In this document: piece after piece, positions 1-5,690 of the stretch
How positions within the stretch are numbered: position 1 is the first letter of the stretch
Layout of the letters: each line of letters begins with the position of its first letter
NCBI GenBank assembly: GCA_012515645.1
Contig: JAAYXY010000062.1
Location: 1-5,706, forward strand
DNA from: Candidatus Peribacteria bacterium
GTDB lineage: Bacteria > Patescibacteriota > Gracilibacteria > Peribacterales > Peribacteraceae
Direction: 5' to 3'
Length of the DNA stretch: 5,706 bases
Notes under the pieces: generated by a model
Seen by the model: only the letters and a program-made list of their open reading frames with translations
What the model was told of the DNA's origin: nothing
The model's database searches: none
Translations under genes and position numbers: made by a program

Positions 1-1979
1 ATGCAATGATAGACGCAGTTGGATTGTTTCTTGAAGACGGATTTCATGATGCCATTCTAGCGAGAAGACGCCGGAAAGACTTCATCCCCCGGCTAACGCC
101 GGGGGTTTTGCGGAGGAACTATAAAAACTGGACCCTTCTGCGTGCCGAAGGTAACGACACACCGGAATACCTTGCACATCATGTGGAAAAAACGACATAC
201 ATACTCATGAAGATCTTCTATAAACCATTCACAATCGTCATCACGCGATCACAGACACACCGAAAAGATCTCACCGAGAAACTGGGAATCCCGGAAACGC
301 GCATACGGGACCTACCACCAGGCATTGATACGGAACAATTCCATCCACGCCACAAAAACCCCGCAATATGGAAACAATTCGGAATACCTGACAATGCAAT
401 AAAGATACTGCACGTCGGCCGGGTCAGCATGGAGAAGAATATGGATTTGCTGGTGGAAATTTGGCAACGCATACAGGCACAGAGACGCATGACAGACCCA
501 CACATCGCCCTCGTAATGGTAGGCACGGGTGAAATGGAACAAGAATTCATCACCAAAACCGGCGGAAAACACGTCTACATGTTGGGCGCACAGTATGGAG
601 AAACACTCTCCGCTCTCTACGCATCGGCCGATGTGTTCGTCTTCCCATCAACAACGGAAACATTGGGGCAAGTGGGTATGGAAGCAAGTGCTTCCGGTCT
701 GCCCGTGCTCGTCACGGACCAGGGAGGACCACAATCGTACGTACGCGATGGTGGAACAGGATACGTGCTCGCAGGCAACGAACCTGATATGTGGGCAGAC
801 ACGCTGCTGCGCCTAGCACGCGAACCCCAGCTGCGGCAACGCATGGGCAACAACGCACATCAATACATGGAACAACGCAACATTGGCAAAACATTCGCGC
901 AATATTGGGAAATCCATCGGGAAGCGACAGCACTCTCGCAACAGAAAACATACGCACAGCCAACCGTACACAGAAACCTGCCTGCCATAAAAACGCGCAG
1001 ACCGTATACACGCGGATCGTTGCTGCTCTCCGACTACCATGGAGGCAAACAGCAACCCGAACACAAAACGTACAAGCACAGAGCACTCGAAAAGATGCTG
1101 GAATACGCAAAGGAAAACACTCTGGCAGTGGTCTATGGAGGAGACATGGGCGACAGACGTTCTCATGTCCGGGATGCCCGCACAGATATGGAGATACTGC
1201 GCCGCTGGTCCAAACACATGACAGAAGCACCTGTCTACATATACGGAAACCACGACCATGATTTCTCGGCACATGAGCTGCAAGACCTCATGGGCAATGT
1301 GCACATTGCCCCAGGACTGGTGCACACAGACTCGCGCAGCGGCATAGCATGTACGCACGGACATGTACTGGAGCTCACAGGTATAGAACAGGTACTCCAG
1401 GAATCCACAACACCACAAGACGTGCTGCACAAACTGCAACCACAGTATCTGGAAGCAGACCTGCAATGGTTCAGAATCAAGTACGATATAGCGGAACTGG
1501 CCGTGGAAGCGCTGCACCGTTGGCATCTGCACGGCATAGAAGATGCATGGGAAGCGCTCCTGTACAGCACACGGAAAACCCGGGCTACATGTGCAGACGC
1601 ACTTGCAGTGCTGTCGCCGAATACAATCGTGCAACGCATCGCAGACATCATCGATTTTCACAACAATCACCAAATCGCGGCAAAGCTGGGCAGCCTACTG
1701 CATGCATGGGCCATCGCCGCAGGCCACACACACGCACCGGGTATCTGGCGTGCACACAACCGGAGCGGAACACGGCTCATCGGCAACTGCGGCAGTTTCG
1801 TGAGCCGGGAAGACTCGCCGACATGCATCGTGGCAGCATATCCGGACATGTACCTGCTCGAATATGACGAAGACAGCGATATGCTCACAATGCGGCAACA
1901 CGAATCATTGACACGCGCAGAAATGGAAGAGCACGAGGCATCTCTAAACCGCAGCACCATACTTACGGCAGTACCGTAA
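1..1979 (+). CDS. GT4 glycosyltransferase fused to a calcineurin-like metallophosphoesterase (5' end beyond the window)
   Basis: Two enzymes in one chain. The frame is open to the window edge; the first ATG is at base 6, and residues are numbered from it (657 aa to TAA). Residues ~55-305 are a family 4, GT-B glycosyltransferase: PPGIDTEQFHP at 104-114, VGRVSMEKN at 137-145 (nucleotide-sugar phosphate binding) and the EX7E pair E218/E226 in FPSTTETLGQVGMEA. After a linker (~305-335), residues ~336-625 carry a complete metallophosphoesterase set: SDYHG (D343, H345), GDMGDR (D380, D383), GNHD (N415, H416), HGH (451-453) and GHTH (573-576), followed by GNCGSF. The ~100-residue helical insert between HGH and GHTH resembles the COG2908 (LpxH-like) architecture. 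Only ~100 residues precede PPGID, where GT4 enzymes have ~180-200, so the N-terminal domain is probably off-window. I infer a sugar-transfer plus phosphate-ester hydrolysis role in envelope glycoconjugates or lipids; substrates are unknown. No signal peptide or membrane segment is visible in the part present. Confidence 0.9.
   Translation, partial: AMIDAVGLFLEDGFHDAILARRRRKDFIPRLTPGVLRRNYKNWTLLRAEGNDTPEYLAHHVEKTTYILMKIFYKPFTIVITRSQTHRKDLTEKLGIPETRIRDLPPGIDTEQFHPRHKNPAIWKQFGIPDNAIKILHVGRVSMEKNMDLLVEIWQRIQAQRRMTDPHIALVMVGTGEMEQEFITKTGGKHVYMLGAQYGETLSALYASADVFVFPSTTETLGQVGMEASASGLPVLVTDQGGPQSYVRDGGTGYVLAGNEPDMWADTLLRLAREPQLRQRMGNNAHQYMEQRNIGKTFAQYWEIHREATALSQQKTYAQPTVHRNLPAIKTRRPYTRGSLLLSDYHGGKQQPEHKTYKHRALEKMLEYAKENTLAVVYGGDMGDRRSHVRDARTDMEILRRWSKHMTEAPVYIYGNHDHDFSAHELQDLMGNVHIAPGLVHTDSRSGIACTHGHVLELTGIEQVLQESTTPQDVLHKLQPQYLEADLQWFRIKYDIAELAVEALHRWHLHGIEDAWEALLYSTRKTRATCADALAVLSPNTIVQRIADIIDFHNNHQIAAKLGSLLHAWAIAAGHTHAPGIWRAHNRSGTRLIGNCGSFVSREDSPTCIVAAYPDMYLLEYDEDSDMLTMRQHESLTRAEMEEHEASLNRSTILTAVP
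86..109 (+). terminator. Terminator-like GC hairpin inside the left end of the fusion gene frame
   Basis: CCCCCGGC (86-93) and GCCGGGGG (98-105) are perfect reverse complements around a TAAC tetraloop and are followed by TTTT (106-109). This has the form of a rho-independent terminator for the + strand, although the U-tract is short and is followed by GCGG. It falls within the open frame of the fusion gene, around residues 27-35. It is either a fortuitous or attenuating hairpin in coding DNA, or the terminator of an upstream unit. In the second case the coding part of gene 1 would begin further right. The structure is certain; the function is not. Confidence 0.4.
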
Positions 1980-1980
1980 G
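1962..1980. terminator. Inverted repeat holding both convergent stop codons; possible bidirectional terminator
   Basis: CTTACGG (1962-1968) and CCGTAAG (1974-1980) are perfect 7-bp arms around a 5-nt loop. The minus-strand peptidase stop (TTA at 1963-1965 on the + strand) lies in the left arm, and the plus-strand fusion-gene stop (TAA at 1977-1979) lies in the right arm. A further 6-bp outer pair, GCATCT (1938-1943) with AGATGC (1988-1993), encloses it. There is no T-tract on either side, so intrinsic termination would be weak. A transcript-end or RNA-stability hairpin serving both convergent genes is the natural reading. Confidence 0.4.
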
Positions 1981-3252
1981 AGGATCCAGATGCACGCCGT
2001 CCTTGATGACTTCCAGATGTAGGTGCGGCCCCGTCGTCATGGGACCGGCGCCTGGCGTGCCCAGCTGGCCACCGGAAAGACCTATAATCTGCCCGGCATC
2101 CACATCATCACCGGATGCAACGTATATTTCCAGCATGTGACCGTAGAGCGTCGCATACCCACCACGATGCCCGATGAGAATGTAGGAGTACCCGGAATGC
2201 CCGCCATACTGCACGTAGTGTACGACGCCATCCGCAGCGCTGCGTACAGGGCTACCCTGAGGCTGTGCAATATCGATGGCTTTGTGCGGAATACCGAAGA
2301 ACGCCTGGTATCCGCTATCCAGGAACGTGGCAGTAAGACGGCCGACCACCGGCCACTGGAAACGAGGAGCAGCAGGAACAGCGCTGCGTTGAGAAAGGAG
2401 TCCTTTGGCAATCAGGGCGCCTTCTGCGCGTTCCCGGATACGTTCATCATACTCTGCGAGCGATGACTGCATCTGCCGGATACGCTCCTCCACGGCAGCA
2501 ACGATGCGCCGTATTTCTTCCAAACGCGCATCGCTGAGAGCAATTTTCTCCCTGGCTGCGTCGATTGCCGCCAATCCCGCATGGTACGCATCAAGAGCAT
2601 CCTCATACGCAATGTGCACCGCATCCAGCTCCTCCGCAAAATGTTCCATGCCCCAAAGGGAAACCATAGTACGCATGCGCAAATGGCCCAGCGTACGGTA
2701 ACGCAGCCTCTCCTCGAGACCATATACCATCGGTGTATCCGGCGCACCCGAGAAGTGCGCCAACAAAACAGCAATAGACGGGCCGGGGACATGTCCCAAC
2801 ACCATATGCGCCCTTGCGTACTGCCGCATCGCCTCCTGCACCTGTACCAACTGCCCGTCGAGGAACACACGGAGCGCAGCCGTATCCACAGGATCAATAC
2901 CGTAACGCTGCTGATACTGCTCTCGCTCCGCAAGCTTCCGCGCATATGCCAGACGCGCATCAAGTTTGCGTTGTCCAAGAATGCGCAACGCTTGCTCCGC
3001 CTGCGCCAATTCCTCCTCGCCCTCGGCACGCTGCGCGGCGATGCCAGGCAGAGAGCGCGTCGCAGTCGCGGATTGATGAACAGCACCCTGCAGCGCATCA
3101 ATATGCGCTTCGCGTTGCAACGCGTCGGCAGCGGGATCCAGGGATGGCAACGTCGCACGCAACGAAATCGGCGCAAAGATCCCCAAGGATGCCAGGATGC
3201 AGCTGCCTGCACCGGTGAAAAGCACTGTACGGATGCGAAGAGAAATATGCAT
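1963..3252 (-). CDS. Secreted coiled-coil M23 (LytM/EnvC-type) peptidoglycan peptidase
   Basis: 429 aa. The N-terminus has a basic start (R6, R8) and a hydrophobic stretch at ~9-29, fitting a signal peptide or uncleaved anchor, so the protein should act outside the membrane. Residues ~72-118 and ~201-288 are rich in A, E, Q, R and L with heptad-like spacing and should form coiled coils. Between them is a non-heptad segment (~120-200). Residues ~297-425 are an M23 zinc endopeptidase domain: H323-KAI-D327 (HxxxD metal ligands), YGH at 370-372 and H410-L-H412 (HxH). All expected ligand and catalytic histidines are present, so this looks like an active hydrolase cutting peptide cross-links in peptidoglycan, unlike the degenerate EnvC/NlpD activators. 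The order of signal, coiled coils and M23 domain matches division-associated hydrolases. The start ATG follows a strong promoter so closely that the leader is only about 6-8 nt, and no Shine-Dalgarno is seen. The gene converges on, and overlaps by 17 bp, the fusion gene. Confidence 0.93.
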   Translation of the reverse strand: MHISLRIRTVLFTGAGSCILASLGIFAPISLRATLPSLDPAADALQREAHIDALQGAVHQSATATRSLPGIAAQRAEGEEELAQAEQALRILGQRKLDARLAYARKLAEREQYQQRYGIDPVDTAALRVFLDGQLVQVQEAMRQYARAHMVLGHVPGPSIAVLLAHFSGAPDTPMVYGLEERLRYRTLGHLRMRTMVSLWGMEHFAEELDAVHIAYEDALDAYHAGLAAIDAAREKIALSDARLEEIRRIVAAVEERIRQMQSSLAEYDERIRERAEGALIAKGLLSQRSAVPAAPRFQWPVVGRLTATFLDSGYQAFFGIPHKAIDIAQPQGSPVRSAADGVVHYVQYGGHSGYSYILIGHRGGYATLYGHMLEIYVASGDDVDAGQIIGLSGGQLGTPGAGPMTTGPHLHLEVIKDGVHLDPLTVLP

Positions 3253-3266
3253 GTGTGTAATAAATT

Positions 3267-3295
3267 ATTATAGAATAATATCTTGATTTTAGCAA
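3267..3295 (-). promoter_or_regulatory. Sigma70-type promoter of the M23 peptidase gene
   Basis: On the minus strand, TTGCTA (-35; + strand 3290-3295) is separated by exactly 17 nt from TATAAT (-10, perfect consensus; + strand 3267-3272) in an AT-rich stretch. Expected transcription start is about 3258-3260, only 6-8 nt before the ATG whose first base is 3252. The mRNA would be nearly leaderless, which agrees with the absence of a Shine-Dalgarno sequence there. Confidence 0.65.
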
Positions 3296-3297
3296 AT

Positions 3298-3329
3298 ATG
3301 TGCAAAAACGCGCGACAGGCGGAGCACAT
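3298..3329. repeat. Spaced 6-bp inverted repeat in the divergent intergenic region
   Basis: ATGTGC (3298-3303) and GCACAT (3324-3329) are perfect inverted arms separated by 20 nt, just upstream of the peptidase -35 box and between the two divergent promoters. It could be an operator pair, but six-base arms at this spacing also arise by chance. Confidence 0.2.
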
Positions 3330-3366
3330 GGACTATGGACGATAGTAGAGATTTTGCTTCCGTCTC

Positions 3367-3375
3367 TGGTATGAT
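3367..3375 (+). promoter_or_regulatory. Extended -10 motif for ruvA (and pgi)
   Basis: TGG immediately followed by TATGAT (TGn plus a 5/6 match to TATAAT) forms an extended -10 element, which can work without a good -35. The best upstream match is TAGAGA at 3346-3351 with an 18-nt spacer (4/6). A start at about 3382 would leave a leader of ~4 nt before the ruvA ATG at 3386. The weak GGGA Shine-Dalgarno candidate at 3376-3379 would then not be in the transcript, so the two signals are alternatives. Confidence 0.35.
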
Positions 3376-3385
3376 GGGACTTCCA

Positions 3386-3973
3386 ATGATTGTACGCCTC
3401 TGTGGCACCCTGCATCGGCTTCAGGAAGACAAAGCCATTGTCGATGTACAGGGTGTGGGATACCTGGTGACAGTCGGAAGCGACACATGGGAAGGCAAGA
3501 ATGACGGAAAGGAAGTGACACTGTGGATTTACACCTACGTGCGGGAAGACCGCCTAGATCTCTTTGGGTTCCGCACCCGGGAACAGCGCGCATTTTTTGA
3601 GCTGCTGCTGCAACAATCCGGCATCGGCCCCAAAGTGGCGTTGGAGTTATGCGCCGTACCCGGAGAACTGCTACTCCATGCCCTGCACCAACAGGACGCA
3701 TCGCTGCTGGGAACAGTGAAGGGCATTGGACCCAAGCGAGCAGCCAAATTGCTGCTGGAACTCAAATCGATTGCGGAAGCGCACCCCGAAGTATTCGGCA
3801 GTGCGATGCGCGGCGACGGGGCAAAACAAGCACAGGAGTACGATGAAGACGCAGTCGCAGCACTGCAAGCACTGGGCTACGACACGCCAACCATCTTCGC
3901 AGCACTCAAGAACACTGCAGGCGCGGCAGCAACCACCGAAGAACGTGTTTCCGCAGCACTTCGTTCCCTCTAG
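3386..3973 (+). CDS. ruvA: Holliday junction branch migration complex DNA-binding subunit RuvA
   Basis: 195 aa with all three RuvA domains. RuvA binds four-way Holliday junctions as a tetramer and loads the RuvB hexamer for branch migration in recombinational repair. The N-terminal OB-fold begins MIVRLCGTL, continues with VDVQGVGYLVTV, and ends near DLFGFRTREQRAFFELL. Two helix-hairpin-helix motifs follow, SGIGPKVALEL and KGIGPKRAAKLLLELK. The C-terminal domain III (EDAVAALQALGY to the end), which contacts RuvB in the family, is intact. I chose the ATG at 3386 because RuvA proteins start M-I-x-R-L-x-G; an in-frame ATG at 3335 would add 17 residues with no family counterpart. It has a weak GGGA 6 nt upstream, or is read from a near-leaderless mRNA. 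TAG stop; pgi starts 4 bp later. ruvB and ruvC are not in the window. Confidence 0.97.
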   Translation: MIVRLCGTLHRLQEDKAIVDVQGVGYLVTVGSDTWEGKNDGKEVTLWIYTYVREDRLDLFGFRTREQRAFFELLLQQSGIGPKVALELCAVPGELLLHALHQQDASLLGTVKGIGPKRAAKLLLELKSIAEAHPEVFGSAMRGDGAKQAQEYDEDAVAALQALGYDTPTIFAALKNTAGAAATTEERVSAALRSL

Positions 3974-3977
3974 GTTC

Positions 3978-5258
3978 ATGCTGACTCTCGATATTTCCGG
4001 CACACTGGCAAAGTCCATTACACCTTCCAAAGGCATACCCGAGCAGGAATTCACAGGGCTAAAAACCAGCATGAAACGCTACATCGAAGACTGGCTCAAA
4101 GAGCGGCAAGCCGGGGAACATGCGTGGTCGATGGATCCATACGACAAGCGCGTACTCAAGCAGGTCAAAGACATTGCCGCTTTTGCAAAAGCCGAACGCA
4201 TCCGTACGGTCATATGGATCGGCATCGGCGGTTCAGGACTGGGCCCCCAGGTCATCCAGGAATTTTTGGAAGGACCAGAAACGGTACAATTCATGCTCTT
4301 AGACAGCATAGATCCGGCAATCCTGGCGCTCTCTATGGAAGTCGTTGACTGGAAGAGAGCGATGGTGATCGTCACCAGCAAATCGGGAGGGACGCTCGAA
4401 CCCATGAGTATTTTCTTCCTGTGCTACGAACAGCTCAAAAAGGCACGCGGCGCCAAAGCACCGCAGTACACGATTGCGATTACCGATCCTCATACAGGTC
4501 CACTACGCAGCTTTGCGCTGGAAGAAAGCATCGAGATGCTCCCAATCCCGCCCACAGTCGGGGGCCGGTATTCCATTTTCACGCCCGTCGGGCTGCTGCC
4601 CGTCGCACTGCTGGGCAGCAATGTGGACGCATTCTTGCGCGGCGCCAAGGAAATGGATACCCGCTGCCAGGCACTGGATTTGATGCAAAACCCCGCCGCA
4701 CTCCTGGCAGCAACGCAATTCCTGCTAGAATCCAAGCGGGACTATACCGTGCGCGTCATTATGCCGTACGCACAGCGTCTGGAATCCCTGGGTCGCTGGA
4801 ACCAGCAGCTCATTGCAGAAAGCTTGGGAAAACAGGAATTGCACAATCCCGTGCCGCTGGCAGCCATCGGCACGCAAGACCAGCACTCACTGCTGCAACA
4901 GTGGATGGAAGGCCCGCGTATATGCTGGCACCTCTTCATACGTGAAGAAGAGAAAGTACACCTCACAGTGCCGCAGGCAGTGGAAGAATCCTTTCAGTAC
5001 ATTGCAGGCAAGAGCTTCGGCACGTTGCTGGATGCGTGCTACGCGGGCACCAGCCAGGCGCTCACGCAGGCAAAACGGCCTCATGCCACTATAACGCTGA
5101 GCACGCTGGATGAACACCATCTGGGCGAACTCTTCTTCCTGCTCATGACTGAAGTAGTGCTACTGGGCAAGTTGTACCGAATTAATCCGTACGGGCAGCC
5201 GGGAGTGGAAGCAGGAAAGAACATCACGAAAGCACTGCTGCACGGAGACAGTGAATAA
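3978..5258 (+). CDS. pgi: Glucose-6-phosphate isomerase, short bacterial form
   Basis: 426 aa. It interconverts glucose-6-phosphate and fructose-6-phosphate in glycolysis and gluconeogenesis, in the cytoplasm. Two SIS domains are visible: GIGGSGLG at 82-89 and SKSGGT at 134-139, the latter expected to bind the sugar phosphate. VGGRYSIFTPVG (194-205) matches the first PGI signature closely, and YGQPGVEAGK (405-414) matches the second except that G406 replaces the usual Asp/Asn/Thr/His. Likely catalytic residues are E281 in ESLGK, H303 in DQHS and K414. Length fits the compact ~410-450 aa forms rather than the ~550 aa enterobacterial or eukaryotic forms. The frame is open upstream to 3726 inside ruvA, but homology begins at the ATG at 3978, 4 bp after the ruvA stop. 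No good Shine-Dalgarno is seen, so translation is probably coupled to ruvA. TAA stop. Confidence 0.96.
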   Translation: MLTLDISGTLAKSITPSKGIPEQEFTGLKTSMKRYIEDWLKERQAGEHAWSMDPYDKRVLKQVKDIAAFAKAERIRTVIWIGIGGSGLGPQVIQEFLEGPETVQFMLLDSIDPAILALSMEVVDWKRAMVIVTSKSGGTLEPMSIFFLCYEQLKKARGAKAPQYTIAITDPHTGPLRSFALEESIEMLPIPPTVGGRYSIFTPVGLLPVALLGSNVDAFLRGAKEMDTRCQALDLMQNPAALLAATQFLLESKRDYTVRVIMPYAQRLESLGRWNQQLIAESLGKQELHNPVPLAAIGTQDQHSLLQQWMEGPRICWHLFIREEEKVHLTVPQAVEESFQYIAGKSFGTLLDACYAGTSQALTQAKRPHATITLSTLDEHHLGELFFLLMTEVVLLGKLYRINPYGQPGVEAGKNITKALLHGDSE

Positions 5259-5265
5259 AAAAAAG

Positions 5266-5270
5266 AGGAG
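5266..5270 (+). promoter_or_regulatory. Strong Shine-Dalgarno AGGAG before the 5278 ATG
   Basis: AGGAG lies 7 nt before ATG 5278 in an A-rich, unstructured context just after the pgi stop. It is the clearest ribosome-binding site in the window. It points to the small ORF rather than to trxA, whose ATG is ~100 nt further on. Confidence 0.55.
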
Positions 5271-5277
5271 AATACAA

Positions 5278-5442
5278 ATGTGTGAAGCACCTAACAATAC
5301 GATGAAAGAGTATTTTCACAACGCCAACATCTACCGTACACTGTGCATAGAACATCCCTTCCCCCACTCACCATGGCGCAAGCAATCTCCGACGCAGAAT
5401 TCCAACAGGAAGTCCTCCAGTCCGATATTCCCGTACTCGTAG
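5278..5442 (+). CDS. Small ORF between pgi and trxA, overlapping trxA out of frame
   Basis: A 54-codon ORF begins MCEAPNNTMKEYF and ends at TAG 5440-5442. I do not recognise it. It is supported by a well-spaced AGGAG 7 nt before its ATG, while other genes here lack such a site. It starts 19 bp after the pgi stop, so it probably shares the pgi transcript. Its last 70 bp overlap the beginning of trxA in another frame, and that part is Ser/Pro/Asn-rich low-complexity sequence as expected of a shadow frame. There is no signal peptide or membrane segment. Possible readings are a leader ORF that carries ribosomes toward trxA, a genuine small protein, or a chance ORF behind a chance AGGAG. Confidence 0.3.
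   Translation: MCEAPNNTMKEYFHNANIYRTLCIEHPFPHSPWRKQSPTQNSNRKSSSPIFPYS
5315..5342 (+). promoter_or_regulatory. Candidate promoter for trxA
   Basis: TTCACA (5315-5320, 5/6 to TTGACA), a 16-nt spacer, then TACACT (5337-5342, 4/6 to TATAAT). It would start transcription near 5349 and give trxA its own ~24-nt leader, which is pyrimidine-rich and has no Shine-Dalgarno. The -10 match is weak, and read-through from pgi is an alternative. Confidence 0.3.
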
Positions 5443-5690
5443 ACTTCTGGGCAAGCTGGTGCGGACCCTGCAAATCCATGCTCCCAATCGTAGAAGAACT
5501 GTCTGGCGAATACGAAGGCAAAGTAAAAATCGTCAAACTGAATATTGATGAAAATATCGAAACCGCCGGGCAGTACAGCGTCATGAGCATCCCCACGTTC
5601 ATCCTCTTCAAAGGCGGCGAGCCGGTAAAGACAATCGTGGGCATGCAAACCAAAGAAGCGATGCAGCAGGAACTGGATGCCGTTGCGTAA
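5373..5690 (+). CDS. trxA: Thioredoxin
   Basis: 105 aa, the usual length of a single-domain cytoplasmic thioredoxin, which reduces protein disulfides and is recycled by thioredoxin reductase. The active site is WCGPCK with C30 and C33, preceded by the buried acid D24 in VDFWASW. The cis-proline is P74 in SIPT, followed by FILFKGGE and the family-typical final helix. No signal peptide or extra domain is seen. I chose the ATG at 5373 because the product then starts at the family position (MAQAISDAEF). A GTG at 5343 would add ten residues with no counterpart. The start has no Shine-Dalgarno and is preceded by CT-rich sequence, so initiation may depend on a short leader or on coupling to the overlapping small ORF. 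TAA stop 16 bp before the window end. Confidence 0.97.
   Translation: MAQAISDAEFQQEVLQSDIPVLVDFWASWCGPCKSMLPIVEELSGEYEGKVKIVKLNIDENIETAGQYSVMSIPTFILFKGGEPVKTIVGMQTKEAMQQELDAVA

Noticed and set aside
813..1673. 286-codon open frame on the minus strand inside the fusion gene, with other long antisense frames nearby
   Set aside because: It is rich in Cys, Val and His and has no recognisable domain. The opposite strand carries intact GT4 and metallophosphoesterase motifs across the whole span, so this is a shadow of codon bias.
3196..3207. Possible lipobox around C18 of the M23 protein
   Set aside because: The residues before the Cys are A-G-S rather than an L-A-G-like box, and the hydrophobic stretch continues past the Cys, so a lipoprotein signal is not supported.
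2412..3329. 305-codon minus-strand frame overlapping the M23 peptidase gene
   Set aside because: It is an alternative frame of the peptidase, with Arg/Cys/Trp-rich sequence and no domain. The peptidase frame has a signal peptide, coiled coils and an intact zinc site.
3335..3385. Longer ruvA start at ATG 3335
   Set aside because: RuvA proteins begin with the M-I-x-R-L pattern, which here starts at 3386. The added residues have no family match, and the extended -10 lies inside them.
3726..3977. 84-codon in-frame extension upstream of pgi inside ruvA
   Set aside because: The extra residues are Gln/Lys/Arg/Ser-rich, lie out of frame over the conserved RuvA C-terminal region, and precede the point where PGI homology starts.
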